Part shown: one piece after another, positions 28,612-38,214 of the stretch
Numbering within the stretch: position 1 is the first letter of the stretch
How the letters are laid out: the number at the start of each line of letters is the position of its first letter
DNA from: Flavobacterium phragmitis
GTDB lineage: Bacteria > Bacteroidota > Bacteroidia > Flavobacteriales > Flavobacteriaceae
Direction: 5' to 3'
NCBI RefSeq assembly: GCF_900112575.1
Contig: NZ_FOMH01000007.1
Span: 250,043 to 314,042 of the forward strand
DNA: 64,000 nucleotides
Translations under genes and position numbers: made by a program
The notes under the pieces: model-generated
What the model was told of the DNA's origin: nothing
The model's database searches: none
The model's input: only the letters and a program-made list of their open reading frames with translations

Positions 28612-30600
28612 ATGAAGAAACTCTACGCCTTTTTGTTTTTTTTATTTTTTACTGCAATTTCCAATTCACAAGTTATTCTTTCATTAGATGATGATACTGT
28701 TTATATTGACAGTATTGTTAAAATCACTAAAAACACAAAATCCGACAGTATTAAAAGTTTGAATAGTTTTAGATTATCAAAACTGTTTTTGATGGCGCAG
28801 AATGCTGAAAAATCTAAGGAATATCTTGAACAGGCAAATAAGCTTAAAGTCAAATTTCCTTTTCTAAAAGATGCTTCTATCTTTTATAATGCCTACAGTT
28901 TTATAGAAAAAGGCGATTTGGAGGGGTTTGAAAAAGCTTTATTGGAAGCCAATACTAAACTTAAAAAATACCGCAATAAAGAAGCTTATAAACTTCGTGC
29001 CGTGATACTTCAGAATTATGGTATTATGCAGCAACGCAAGAATAATGAAAACGCTTATATGAAATTGCTGGTCAATGAGGCGATTCCTATAGCTAAAAAA
29101 AGTGGCGATTACGAATTAATCAGTGCATTAAATAAAGCAGTTGCCATTATTTTTATGAATAATAGTGAAAGGGAAAAAGCAGCTGAATATCTCGATCAAG
29201 CACAGAAGTACATTGAAAGTGCAACCAAAAAATCGGCGACTTTGGCGGAGTCCAAAATGGAAACTTATATTATTAATGCTGAGAATTTAGTAGAACTTAA
29301 ACATTTTTATGATGCCAAAAGTATTCTGGATAAAGCATTCGAGATTTTGAAAGATTATCCAGAATCAAACTTGAACGACTCTTATTTTTATTCGGAAGGA
29401 ATTTATTATGCCAAACAAAACAAACATAACGAAGCTTTGGTAAGTTTTGATAAAGGAATAAAATCATCTGCAAAACATAATAATCTGATTGCTTTAAACC
29501 GATTGAAATTTGCTGAATATGAAGTGCTTTTTAAACTTAAAAATTATGAAAAGGCAAAAAGTAATATAGAATATCTAATAGAAAAAACACCTTTTATAGT
29601 AGATAAGAAAAATTATTACAAAGAATTGTCAAAGGTTTACAATGCTACAAAAGAATATTCTAAAGCCTATTATTATTCTAATAAATATAATGTTGTAAAC
29701 GATAGTCTTAACGGTGATAAATTAAAAAACGAAATTGTAGAGCTTGAAGCGAAATACAAAAAGGCTGAAAGTGAGAAAAAGATTTCTTTGTTGCAGTCCG
29801 AAAATGAAAAAGCAGTTTTGCAGGTTAATAATAATCGTTTGAATATGATGCTCTTTGCGGTGCTTTCGTTTTTATTGTTTCTGACGGTTTTGTTTTTATG
29901 GAGCTGGAATAACTATCAGAAAAAACTAAGCTATCAGAAAGAAGTCAATCATAAGCAGGAATTGGATGTGCTGGAAAATGAAAAGAAACTATCTATTTCA
30001 AATGCTTTGATACAAGGAGAAGAAATAGAACGAAAAAGAATCGCCAGAGATTTACATGACGGTTTGGGAAGTATGCTTTCGGGGTTGAAAATGCATTTGA
30101 ATATTGCAGATCGTGAGAATAAAGAAAATAGTCCCAATATTAACGAAATGCTGAATGATTCTATTAAGGAACTTCGGAACATTTCTCAGAATTTAATGCC
30201 AGAAAGTTTAATGAAACTAGGACTCGAACATGCCTTGAAAGATTTATGTGCTTCGCATTCTACTTCAGAAACGGTAATCGAATTGCAATATTTAATAAAA
30301 AAGTCCAGCGTTCCAGAACATTTTAAAGTGATGATTTTTAGAATCATTCAAGAGCTTTTAAATAATGCTTTGAAGTATGCAAAAGCAACAGAGATATTGG
30401 TTTCCTGTTCTCAGAATAAAGATGTTTATTTTATTACTGTTGAAGATAACGGAATTGGTTTTAATATTCAGCATGCAGAAAAACGGGAAGGAATGGGATT
30501 GCGAAACATTAAAAACCGAGTTGCATTTTTAAATGGAAAACTAGAAATTGATTCAGAAATTGGTAAAGGGACGTCAACATATATTGAGTTGAAAATTTAA
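28612..30600 (+). CDS. TPR-containing sensor histidine kinase (NarL/HisKA_3 type)
   Basis: A 662-residue kinase: signal peptide (about 1-20), a periplasmic array of tetratricopeptide-like helices (about 50-365), coiled coil, a membrane helix at about 411-432, a second coiled coil, the HisKA_3 phospho-acceptor H482 in ARDLHDGLGSMLSGLKMHL, and a C-terminal ATPase domain with ELLNNALKYA and GMGLRNIKNRV. It is followed 17 bases later by a LuxR-type response regulator. The TPR domain probably senses a partner protein or ligand; the signal is unknown. Confidence 0.92.
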   Translation: MKKLYAFLFFLFFTAISNSQVILSLDDDTVYIDSIVKITKNTKSDSIKSLNSFRLSKLFLMAQNAEKSKEYLEQANKLKVKFPFLKDASIFYNAYSFIEKGDLEGFEKALLEANTKLKKYRNKEAYKLRAVILQNYGIMQQRKNNENAYMKLLVNEAIPIAKKSGDYELISALNKAVAIIFMNNSEREKAAEYLDQAQKYIESATKKSATLAESKMETYIINAENLVELKHFYDAKSILDKAFEILKDYPESNLNDSYFYSEGIYYAKQNKHNEALVSFDKGIKSSAKHNNLIALNRLKFAEYEVLFKLKNYEKAKSNIEYLIEKTPFIVDKKNYYKELSKVYNATKEYSKAYYYSNKYNVVNDSLNGDKLKNEIVELEAKYKKAESEKKISLLQSENEKAVLQVNNNRLNMMLFAVLSFLLFLTVLFLWSWNNYQKKLSYQKEVNHKQELDVLENEKKLSISNALIQGEEIERKRIARDLHDGLGSMLSGLKMHLNIADRENKENSPNINEMLNDSIKELRNISQNLMPESLMKLGLEHALKDLCASHSTSETVIELQYLIKKSSVPEHFKVMIFRIIQELLNNALKYAKATEILVSCSQNKDVYFITVEDNGIGFNIQHAEKREGMGLRNIKNRVAFLNGKLEIDSEIGKGTSTYIELKI

Positions 30601-30617
30601 TTAGAGTTTATAAAATC

Positions 30618-31247
30618 ATGGTATATAAAACAGTTATTGTAGACGATCATCCTATTGTAATTTCGGGAATTGCAGGTTTGTTGTCTGATTTAGAAAATAT
30701 AAAAATCGTAGAAAAATTTGAATCAGGAATTGTGCTTCTAGACTATATTGAAGACAATACAGTCGATTTGATTTTAATGGATATTTTTCTTCCTGTAATC
30801 AATGGAGTTGATCTTTGTAAAACCATCAAACAAAAACATCCTAAAATTGTGATTATTGGCATGAGCAGTCAGTCAGAAAGAAGTTTGGTTATGCAGTTTA
30901 TTCAGAATGGAGGAAATGGCTATATTTTAAAAAATGCTTCTTTTGATGAATTTAAAAATTGTATTTATAAAGCCATTGATGGTGAAATTGTTTTTAGTGA
31001 AGAAGTAAAAACAATAATCAGCCAGCCCTTATCTGAAGAGTTAGAACGTATTCCTGCTTTGAGTCGAAGAGAACGTGATATTGCCTTATTACTTTCGCAG
31101 GGAAAATCGACTCAGGAAATTGCAGATGATTTATTTTTGAGTTTCCTAACCGTTCAAACGCACCGCCGAAATATTCTTCAAAAGTATAAAATGAAAAATG
31201 TGGCAGAATTAATCGCTTTTCTGCTGAAGAACAATATGCTGAATTGA
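30618..31247 (+). CDS. LuxR/NarL-family response regulator
   Basis: A 209-residue regulator with a receiver domain (D9/D10, phospho-acceptor D55 in LILMDIFLPVING, K105 in GYILKNA) and a C-terminal GerE helix-turn-helix (about 145-205; LSRRERDIALLLSQGKSTQE, then TVQTHRRNIL). It is 17 bases after the HisKA_3 kinase, its cognate partner. Targets unknown; the membrane peptidase that follows could be one. Confidence 0.93.
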   Translation: MVYKTVIVDDHPIVISGIAGLLSDLENIKIVEKFESGIVLLDYIEDNTVDLILMDIFLPVINGVDLCKTIKQKHPKIVIIGMSSQSERSLVMQFIQNGGNGYILKNASFDEFKNCIYKAIDGEIVFSEEVKTIISQPLSEELERIPALSRRERDIALLLSQGKSTQEIADDLFLSFLTVQTHRRNILQKYKMKNVAELIAFLLKNNMLN

Positions 31248-31349
31248 GACAAAATCGGTCTAAAAATGTCAAAATGACATTTTGTTAAAATGGTTCGCAA
31301 TTTGATGTTTGTTTTGTAAATTTAAAAATCAATCTAAAAACACAAAAAA

Positions 31350-32036
31350 ATGGGATCAGGATACCTAATTATTGCTGGAGCTATCATGTTGTTCAGCTGG
31401 CTGGTAAGCTCTCAGCTAAAGAGTAAATTTGAATTATACTCGAAATTGCAGTTAAGAAACGGTATGAGCGGAAGAGAAATCGCTGAAAAAATGCTTGCTG
31501 ATAACGGAATTACAGATGTTCGTGTAATTTCGACTCCAGGGCAGTTAACAGATCATTATAATCCTTCAGATAAAACCGTAAATTTAAGTGAAGCAGTTTA
31601 TAATCATCGTAACGCAGCGGCAGCGGCAGTTGCGGCGCATGAATGCGGTCACGCAGTACAGCATGCAATTGGTTACGAATGGTTGACAATGCGTTCTAAA
31701 TTAGTGCCTATTGTAAGTGTGGCTTCCAATTTTGTACAATGGATCTTGCTTGCGGGAATTTTAATGATCAAAGTTTTTCCAGGTTTATTGTTGGTTGGAA
31801 TTGTCATTTTTGCAGCAACCACTTTGTTTACCATTATTACGCTTCCGGTAGAATATGACGCAAGTAACAGAGCTTTGGCTTGGTTGGAAAACAAACATAT
31901 GCTGACGCAAGAAGAGCAAGCAGGAGCAAAAGATGCATTAAAATGGGCAGCCAGAACTTATGTAGTGGCTGCAATTGGTTCTATAGCAACGTTGTTATAC
32001 TATATCTCGATTTATGCAGGGAATAGAAGGAACTAA
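31350..32036 (+). CDS. Neutral zinc metallopeptidase (YugP family)
   Basis: A 228-residue membrane protein with a helix at the N-terminus (about 4-20), the zinc motif HECGH (H97, E98, H101) and two or three later helices (about 128-165, 200-220). This is the layout of the YugP / Peptidase_membr_2 family, thought to be a membrane zinc peptidase of unknown substrate. The third ligand is probably the Glu in PVEYDASNRA. It is monocistronic, about 100 bases after the response-regulator gene. Confidence 0.88.
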   Translation: MGSGYLIIAGAIMLFSWLVSSQLKSKFELYSKLQLRNGMSGREIAEKMLADNGITDVRVISTPGQLTDHYNPSDKTVNLSEAVYNHRNAAAAAVAAHECGHAVQHAIGYEWLTMRSKLVPIVSVASNFVQWILLAGILMIKVFPGLLLVGIVIFAATTLFTIITLPVEYDASNRALAWLENKHMLTQEEQAGAKDALKWAARTYVVAAIGSIATLLYYISIYAGNRRN

Positions 32037-32183
32037 ATAAATTTAATTTTCAATATCATAAAATTCCAAATTCCAATTTTGTTGGGTTTGGAATTTTTCT
32101 TTTTTACGACCTTTCTTTTTCCGTAGTTGAAAGCACGGGCTATGTTTTTGGAATTTGGATTTTAGAAAATTTGGATTTTTTTT

Positions 32184-32654
32184 CTAAAGCTGAATCTGCC
32201 TATCAATCTGCTGGTCCAAAGAAATAAACGTTTCAGTTCTTGAAACACCTTCAATAGCTTGGATTTTATTGTTTAAAAGAGACATTAAATGCTCATTGTC
32301 GCGGCAAATGATTTTAATTAAAACCGACCAGTTTCCGGTAGTGTAATGACATTCCAAAACTTCAGGGATTTTTCTGAGTTCTTTTACGGCTTCTGAGTTT
32401 CTAGAAGCTTTATCCAAATAAACTCCAACAAAAGCCATAGTGTTATAACCTAGAACTTTTGGATTTACAGTGAATTTAGATCCAGAAATAACACCAGATT
32501 GCTCCAGTTTTTTTAATCGCTGATGAATTGCTGCGCCGGAGATTCCAATTTTGTTGGCGATCTGCAAGATTGGTTTTCGGGCATCGTCCATTAAGTAGCG
32601 GAGGATTTCTTTGTCGATGCCGTCGATTTCAATTAAAAGGGAGTTGATTTTCAT
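32184..32654 (-). CDS. Lrp/AsnC-family transcriptional regulator
   Basis: A 156-residue regulator with an N-terminal winged helix-turn-helix (about 8-55; DARKPILQIANKIGISGAAI, then HQRLKKLEQSG) and a C-terminal RAM/AsnC ligand-binding domain (about 75-150; LECHYTTGNWSVLIKIICRD). Such proteins form octamers that respond to amino acids. The target is not evident. It lies between two patches of ATTCCAAATTCC and CACGGGCTATG repeats. Confidence 0.92.
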   Translation of the reverse strand: MKINSLLIEIDGIDKEILRYLMDDARKPILQIANKIGISGAAIHQRLKKLEQSGVISGSKFTVNPKVLGYNTMAFVGVYLDKASRNSEAVKELRKIPEVLECHYTTGNWSVLIKIICRDNEHLMSLLNNKIQAIEGVSRTETFISLDQQIDRQIQL

Positions 32655-33017
32655 AACTTACAATTTGAAACTATTTCTTGTGATTTGGGTTTGGAATAGA
32701 AATCAAATGTAGTTAAAATGCTCAAGAAATAGAAATTCCATTTTTTTTAAATTCCAATTTCCAAAAACATAGCTCGTGGTTTCAATCACGGGAAATGTAT
32801 CGTTGAATATTTCAGATTCAATTGAAAGACAGGTAATAGTTGCGGATGTTCATTGCGTTCCTGCGGCTGAAACCGCAGGTTATGCTTTCTTTCACAGATG
32901 TTTTAAACATAGCCCGTGGTTTCAACCACGGGAAACAGAAGGTGGTAAAAAGAAAAATTCCAAATCCCAATTGATTAAGTTGGAATTTGGAATTTAAATA
33001 TTTTTCTCTTAGTCAGG
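32655..33017. other. Intergenic region with CACGGGCTATG-type repeats
   Basis: No gene is supported. It contains ATAGCTCGTGGTTTCAATCA (from 32769), ATAGCCCGTGGTTTCAACCA (from about 32909), a CCTGCGGCTGAAACCGCAGG hairpin (about 32860-32879) and half of an ATTCCAAATTCCAATT terminator. A reverse-complement partner, GAAAGCACGGGCTATG, lies at about 32125. A frame from 32776 is repeat-derived. Confidence 0.6.
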
Positions 33018-33767
33018 TTATTTTCCTTTGTTTGCTTCTGCAACGTATTTTTCAAGCGCCATTGTCATCGAAGGAGTTTCAGGTGTTGGAGCAAGAATAT
33101 CGATTCTTAATCCGTGGTCTAAAGCTTCTTTCTGAGTTGTGCTTCCAAATACAGCAATTCGAGTATCATTTTGTTTAAAATCTGGGAAGTTTTTAAACAA
33201 TGATTTGATTCCGGTTGGACTGAAGAAAGCTAAAACGTCGTAATACACGTCTGCTAAATCAGATAAATCACTCATTACAGTTCTGTAGAAAATTGCTTGT
33301 GCCCAATCTACTTTTAGACTGTTTAATGTTACAGGAGCATCTGCATTTAACTGGTCAGATGCTGGAAGCAAAAACTTTTCGTCTTTGTACTTCTTAATTA
33401 GCGGAGATAAATCTGCAAAATCTTTTGCTCCAACGTAAATTTTACGTTTTCTGTATACAACATACTTTTGAAGGTAAAATGCAACGGCTTCAGATTGACA
33501 GAAATATTTCAATCCTTCTGGAACTTTGTAACGCATTTCATCAGCAACTCTAAAAAAATGATCTACAGCATTTCGACTTGTTAAAATGATCGCAGTGTAA
33601 TGATTAAGATCGATTTTTTGTAATCGAATCTCTTTTGCGCTAACCCCTTCCACATGAATAAATGGTCTGAAATCAATTTTTATTTTGTGTTTGTGTTGGA
33701 GCTCAAAGTAAGGAGAATTCTCCACTTTAGGTTCAGGCTGTGACACCAAAATTGTTTTCACTTTCAT
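33018..33767 (-). CDS. hemD: Uroporphyrinogen-III synthase
   Basis: A 249-residue protein from the ATG at 33767, of the HEM4 two-lobed fold, which cyclises hydroxymethylbilane to uroporphyrinogen III in haem synthesis. Recognisable blocks are ILTSRNAVDHFFRVADEM, LLPASDQLN and the C-terminal DVLAFFSPTGIKSLFKNFPD and RIAVFGSTTQKEALDHGLRI. The frame is open to 33845, but that region is already the 3' end of the DUF4271 gene, so the ATG 14 bases after that stop is chosen. HemD sequences are divergent, so the call rests on the motifs and partner. Confidence 0.88.
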   Translation of the reverse strand: MKVKTILVSQPEPKVENSPYFELQHKHKIKIDFRPFIHVEGVSAKEIRLQKIDLNHYTAIILTSRNAVDHFFRVADEMRYKVPEGLKYFCQSEAVAFYLQKYVVYRKRKIYVGAKDFADLSPLIKKYKDEKFLLPASDQLNADAPVTLNSLKVDWAQAIFYRTVMSDLSDLADVYYDVLAFFSPTGIKSLFKNFPDFKQNDTRIAVFGSTTQKEALDHGLRIDILAPTPETPSMTMALEKYVAEANKGK

Positions 33768-33781
33768 ATTATAAACATTTT

Positions 33782-34450
33782 CTAAGCACTCCCTTTTGTT
33801 ATCCAGTAATAAAGAAAATAATAAGGGGCTATTTCGAGAGCGCAAAGATATAAAATAAAATAAAATAACTTGCCGATTATTACGTTTTGATACGTTTTAA
33901 TTGAAATAAAGTAGGAGTATACACTAATACACAGCGAAATACCAATGATTATAAGTGGTATTATTTGCGGAATATTATTGTAATAGAACAAAATAGCATT
34001 GATTGGAAGGATCAAAACGCCTATATAAGTCCTGTAAGTTACCTTTTGTAAGTTAAATAGTTCTACAAAATCATCAATGTTGAAGGAAGTCGCTACAATT
34101 TTTTCAATTAAATACTTCCCTAAAATGAAATAAAGTAGGAAAGTGGCAATCTGAATAAACAAAATCCAGTCGGTTTTGGAAGCATATCCAAAGATGTTCA
34201 TTGTAAGCTGAATGAAAAATGCATACGAGATAATTTGTACAAAAAATAAACCAACTGTAAAACTGCTTTTCATGTGGCTGTTGTCGCGATAAATCTTAGC
34301 ATATTTATCAGAAAATATAAGTTTACTAAATTCACTAAATCTAGTTTCGTAAGCCGATTTTGTCATGGCAACAACAGCAAAGGTCAGCACAAATAAAAGT
34401 GTTGCCCAGTCTTTGTTTTCCAGAATTCGAGGATGAAGTTGTTCAATCAT
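33782..34450 (-). CDS. DUF4271 membrane protein
   Basis: A 222-residue protein with about five to six membrane helices, starting MIEQLHPRILENKDWATLLF. It matches DUF4271, a Bacteroidota family that is characteristically adjacent to hemD, as here (14 bases apart). Function unknown. Co-transcription with hemD suggests a link to tetrapyrrole synthesis or simple co-regulation. Confidence 0.85.
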   Translation of the reverse strand: MIEQLHPRILENKDWATLLFVLTFAVVAMTKSAYETRFSEFSKLIFSDKYAKIYRDNSHMKSSFTVGLFFVQIISYAFFIQLTMNIFGYASKTDWILFIQIATFLLYFILGKYLIEKIVATSFNIDDFVELFNLQKVTYRTYIGVLILPINAILFYYNNIPQIIPLIIIGISLCISVYSYFISIKTYQNVIIGKLFYFILYLCALEIAPYYFLYYWITKGSA

Positions 34451-34556
34451 AGCGTTACAAAATTAGTAATTTTTTGATGCAATACTTTTATTATATATTT
34501 ATTATGAATCAAATGCTATAAAAAGTTTACTTTTGCCGTGAAATTACCCAGAAAAA

Positions 34557-35282
34557 ATGAATGATAGTATTGTCATAATTCCCACATACAACGAAATCGA
34601 GAACATAGAAAGTATAGTAAGAGCTGTACTTTCACAGCATAAAGCTTTTCATTTACTGATTATCGATGATAATTCTCCTGATCACACAGCAAAGAAAGTG
34701 ATTGCTTTGCAGGAAGAATTTCCAGACAAACTTTTTTTAGAACAAAGAACAAAGAAATCAGGTTTAGGAACAGCTTATGTTCATGGATTTAAATGGGCTT
34801 TGGAAAGAGAGTATCAATTCATTTTTGAAATGGATGCCGATTTTTCTCATAATCCAAATGATTTGGAAAAGTTATATGATGCCTGTCATTTTGGTGGAGC
34901 AGATTTAGCAATTGGTTCTCGTTATGTAAAAGGAGTAAATGTGGTTAACTGGCCTTTAAGCCGTGTTTTAATGTCTTACTTTGCATCGGTTTATGTTAAG
35001 TTCATTACTGGAATGAAGATTCACGATGCCACTGCCGGTTTTGTGTGTTACAAAAGAGAAGTTCTGGAGAAAATCAATTTAAACAAAATAAAATTTGTAG
35101 GGTATGCGTTTCAAATTGAAATGAAATACAGAACGTACTGCGCCAAATTTCAGATCACCGAAGTTCCTATTATTTTTACTGACAGAACAAAAGGAGTTTC
35201 TAAAATGAGTAATGCTATTATTAAAGAAGCAATACTTGGAGTAATTTCGCTGAGATTAAGAAAATTAGTCAATTCATTATAA
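34557..35282 (+). CDS. Polyprenol monophosphomannose synthase (GT2)
   Basis: A 241-residue glycosyltransferase of family 2 with the nucleotide-binding start VIIPTYNEIENIESIV, LIIDDNSPDHTA and a DxD-type EMDADFSHNP. The layout fits the dolichyl- or polyprenyl-phosphate mannosyltransferase subfamily, which moves mannose from GDP-mannose to a lipid carrier. There is no C-terminal membrane extension. A TACTTTTG -7-like element lies at 34528-34535. It heads a three-gene operon with pyrC (10-base gap) and a DUF4296 lipoprotein. The sugar is inferred from the subfamily. Confidence 0.85.
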   Translation: MNDSIVIIPTYNEIENIESIVRAVLSQHKAFHLLIIDDNSPDHTAKKVIALQEEFPDKLFLEQRTKKSGLGTAYVHGFKWALEREYQFIFEMDADFSHNPNDLEKLYDACHFGGADLAIGSRYVKGVNVVNWPLSRVLMSYFASVYVKFITGMKIHDATAGFVCYKREVLEKINLNKIKFVGYAFQIEMKYRTYCAKFQITEVPIIFTDRTKGVSKMSNAIIKEAILGVISLRLRKLVNSL

Positions 35283-35292
35283 ACCAAGCACG

Positions 35293-36633
35293 ATGAACAG
35301 GATTTTAATAAAAAATGCCAAAATTGTAAACGAAGGGACAATTTTTGAAGGTGATGTTTTAATTGAAAATGATCTGATTGTTGAAATTGCTGACAGCATT
35401 TCATTAAAAACATCAGATTGTATAGTAGTAGATGCCGAGGGTAATTATTTAATGCCGGGAGCTATAGACGATCAAGTGCATTTTAGAGAACCAGGGTTAA
35501 CACATAAAGGAGATATCGAATCGGAATCTCGAGCTGCAGTTGCGGGGGGCATTACTTCTTTCATAGAACAGCCTAATACGGTTCCGAATGCGGTTACTCA
35601 GGAAATATTAGAAGATAAATATCAAATTGCTTCTCAAAAATCATTTGCGAATTATTCGTTTATGATGGGAGCAACAAATGATAATTTGGAAGAAGTTTTA
35701 AAAACCAATCCAAAAAATGTTGCTGGAATTAAAATTTTCTTAGGTTCATCAACTGGAAATATGTTGGTGGATAACGAAGCTGTTTTAGAAAAGATTTTTT
35801 CTAGTACGCCAATGTTAATTGCAGTTCACTGTGAAGATGAAACTACAATTAAAAATAACCTTGCCGCTTTTAAAGAGCAATACGGTGATGATGTGCCCGT
35901 AACGGCTCACAATTTGATCAGAAGTGCCGAAGCTTGTTATATTTCTTCTTCAAAAGCGGTGGCTTTAGCAAAAAGAACTGGAGCGAGATTGCATATTTTT
36001 CATCTTTCGACTGCAAAAGAAATGGAATTGTTTACCAATAAAATTCCGTTAGAAGAGAAAAAAATTACAGCTGAGGTTTGTGTACACCATCTTTGGTTTA
36101 CAGATGAAGATTATAAAACAAAAGGAAATTTCATCAAATGGAATCCTGCTGTTAAAACGGCTGATGATCGAGCAGAACTTTGGAAAGCTTTAAATGATGG
36201 TAGAATCGATGTTATTGCAACCGATCATGCTCCTCATACAAAAGAAGAAAAACAACAGTCGTACTTAAATGCACCTTCTGGAGGCCCGTTAGTACAGCAT
36301 GCAGTTGTGGCAATGTTTGAAGCACATCATCAAGGAAAAATTAGCGTAGAGAAAATAGTGGAAAAAATGTGCCACAATCCTGCTAAACTTTTCAAAATTG
36401 AAAAAAGAGGTTTTATTAAAGAAGGATATTATGCCGATTTAGTTATCGTAAATCCAAGTCTGCCTTGGAGCGTGAAATCAGATAATATTTTGTACAAATG
36501 CGGTTGGTCTCCTTTTGAAGGTTTTACATTTAAATCTAGAATTACGCATACTTTTGTGAACGGAGAATTGGTATATAATAATTTTAAAGTGAAAGATACC
36601 AGAGCCGGAAAAAGATTATTGTTTGACAGATAA
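35293..36633 (+). CDS. pyrC: Dihydroorotase
   Basis: A 446-residue amidohydrolase that closes carbamoyl-aspartate to dihydroorotate in pyrimidine synthesis. The motif at about 55 is AIDDQVHFREPGLTH: the first His of the usual HxH metal pair is Gln here, a substitution I recall as common in Bacteroidota dihydroorotases. ATDHAPHT and GGPLVQHA further on are family motifs. It lies between the mannosyltransferase (10 bases) and DUF4296 gene (9 bases). An allantoinase or dihydropyrimidinase is less likely given the HFREPG motif. Confidence 0.92.
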   Translation: MNRILIKNAKIVNEGTIFEGDVLIENDLIVEIADSISLKTSDCIVVDAEGNYLMPGAIDDQVHFREPGLTHKGDIESESRAAVAGGITSFIEQPNTVPNAVTQEILEDKYQIASQKSFANYSFMMGATNDNLEEVLKTNPKNVAGIKIFLGSSTGNMLVDNEAVLEKIFSSTPMLIAVHCEDETTIKNNLAAFKEQYGDDVPVTAHNLIRSAEACYISSSKAVALAKRTGARLHIFHLSTAKEMELFTNKIPLEEKKITAEVCVHHLWFTDEDYKTKGNFIKWNPAVKTADDRAELWKALNDGRIDVIATDHAPHTKEEKQQSYLNAPSGGPLVQHAVVAMFEAHHQGKISVEKIVEKMCHNPAKLFKIEKRGFIKEGYYADLVIVNPSLPWSVKSDNILYKCGWSPFEGFTFKSRITHTFVNGELVYNNFKVKDTRAGKRLLFDR

Positions 36634-36642
36634 AAAACAGCT

Positions 36643-37146
36643 ATGAAGAATTTTATAGTAATAATGGTGGTTTTGTTTCTTTCTGTAAGCTGTAAAAAAG
36701 AGCTCGTAAAACAGCCGGAAAAGCTTATCGAGAAGAGTGAAATGATTGATATTATGTACGATTTATCACTTTTGGAAGCCATGCGCTATCAAAAGCCATT
36801 GTCTTTAGATTCTGTTGAAAACGATCCGACCAAGTTTATTTTGAAAAAATATAAAGTTGATAGTCTTCAGTTTGCCCAGAATAATGTTTATTACGCTTCC
36901 GACTATGAAACGTATAAAGATATGTTTGATGAAGTGAACAAAAGAATAGCGGTCAATCAAAGAGCGGCTGATTCTCTAGCTAAAATTGATGAGAAAAAAG
37001 CAGCGAAAGCGAATAAAGAGAAACTAAATAAGTTGAAGCAAGAGTCAAAAGATTCTGTGAAAAAAATAACTCCAAAAATCAATATTGATTCTATAAAAAG
37101 GATTCAAATGCAACAGAGAAGACAAAATGCAAAACAGATAAAATAA
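36643..37146 (+). CDS. DUF4296 lipoprotein
   Basis: A 167-residue protein with a lipoprotein signal (LSVSC, acylated Cys near residue 17), a DUF4296 domain (about 30-115; MIDIMYDLSLLEAMR) and a Lys/Gln-rich C-terminus. The family occurs in Bacteroidota next to pyrC. Function unknown. Its stop abuts the convergent epimerase stop with no spacer; a terminator for this operon is found inside the epimerase coding end at 37181-37212. Confidence 0.85.
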   Translation: MKNFIVIMVVLFLSVSCKKELVKQPEKLIEKSEMIDIMYDLSLLEAMRYQKPLSLDSVENDPTKFILKKYKVDSLQFAQNNVYYASDYETYKDMFDEVNKRIAVNQRAADSLAKIDEKKAAKANKEKLNKLKQESKDSVKKITPKINIDSIKRIQMQQRRQNAKQIK

Positions 37147-38139
37147 TTATTGTCTTTTGATATAGTCATGCACATCAGTAAAAACCGTTCCTAGAGCGGT
37201 TTTTATTTTTTCATTAGTATACAAATTTTTAGAGTAAGAAGCTTTTGCTGTTGCTTTGGTAATACTTCTTTTTCTGAAGAATAAAGTTGAAAATATTCCG
37301 TCCAGAATCCAGAGCATATTCATAAAAAATGGTTTGGCATGAATATGTGGTCTTGTTACTTTCAAGGTGTCTGCAACAGTATTCAAAATATCTTTGAAAA
37401 CAATATTGTCAGCAATCAAAGTAAAACGCTCGTTTACGATGTGACTTTTCATTAATTCGAAAGTGATTCTGGCAACATCATCAACAGTAATAAAACCAGT
37501 GCTTCCAAGAGTATAGAAAGAAAGTCCCTTGGAAACCTTTTGATAAATCTCACTGCTTCCTTGTTCAAAAACGCTCATCATTTTTGGCGGACCTAAAATA
37601 ACTCCTGGGTTTACAATAATAACATTTAGTCCTTCTTGTTGTCCACGCCAAACTTCCATTTCTGCACCATATTTAGAAATAGCATAATCGCTGTGGGGTT
37701 TTTCAGGATTCCAGTCGGTTTCTTCTGTTATGTGGGTTTCGTGAGGAGCAATATCGCCTAGGGCGGCAATAGAACTGATAAAACAGAATTTTTCAATTTC
37801 TTTGGCAATCGAAAAATTGACCATGTTTGCTGTTCCTTCGATATTGGTTTTCCGAAGCTTTTCCTCGTCTTTTGGATCAAACGAAATCAAAGCAGCGCAA
37901 TGATAAACCTCTGTAATATCGATAAAAGCAATTTCTAATGAAGGAACGTCTAAAATATCGGCTTCCAACCAATTAATCTTTTCAAACAAGTCTGTTTTTC
38001 CGTAAAAATCAAAAACCGCTTTGGTTTTTGCGATGTTGTTTTGACTTCTGTAAATAGCCCGAACATTTTCTCCATTTTCAATTAAATGAAGTAATAAATG
38101 CGCGCCGACTAAACCAGTTCCTCCAGTTGCTAATACCAT
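37147..38139 (-). CDS. NAD-dependent epimerase/dehydratase (extended SDR)
   Basis: A 330-residue Rossmann-fold enzyme from the ATG at 38139. It has the nucleotide motif ATGGTGLVGAHLL at the N-terminus and YAISKYGAE for the catalytic Tyr-x-x-x-Lys. The extra 27 codons to 38220 lie in a repeat and have no Rossmann character. Substrate unknown; similar flavobacterial proteins act on nucleotide sugars or as reductases. It is convergent with the DUF4296 gene with zero spacing. Confidence 0.88.
   Translation of the reverse strand: MVLATGGTGLVGAHLLLHLIENGENVRAIYRSQNNIAKTKAVFDFYGKTDLFEKINWLEADILDVPSLEIAFIDITEVYHCAALISFDPKDEEKLRKTNIEGTANMVNFSIAKEIEKFCFISSIAALGDIAPHETHITEETDWNPEKPHSDYAISKYGAEMEVWRGQQEGLNVIIVNPGVILGPPKMMSVFEQGSSEIYQKVSKGLSFYTLGSTGFITVDDVARITFELMKSHIVNERFTLIADNIVFKDILNTVADTLKVTRPHIHAKPFFMNMLWILDGIFSTLFFRKRSITKATAKASYSKNLYTNEKIKTALGTVFTDVHDYIKRQ
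37181..37212 (+). terminator. Plus-strand terminator inside the epimerase 3' coding end
   Basis: AAAACCGTT at 37181-37189 pairs with AGCGGTTTT at 37195-37203 (one wobble) and is followed by a T-rich run. It is read on the plus strand as the terminator of the mannosyltransferase-pyrC-DUF4296 operon, yet it encodes part of the last residues of the epimerase on the minus strand. Confidence 0.6.
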
Positions 38140-38214
38140 TTTGTAAAGATAAGTTTTTGTTGGAAAGGTGCAAAGTTGCAGAGTGACAAAGTTGCAAAGT
38201 TTTTTTTGATTTTT

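Noticed and set aside
32776..32997. A plus-strand frame of 73 codons upstream of hemD's end
   Set aside because: It consists of CACGGGCTATG and CCGCAGG repeats with no promoter or conserved motif.
33768..33845. Extension of hemD into the preceding gene
   Set aside because: It would overlap the DUF4271 coding end; the ATG at 33767 is 14 bases after that stop and fits the family length.
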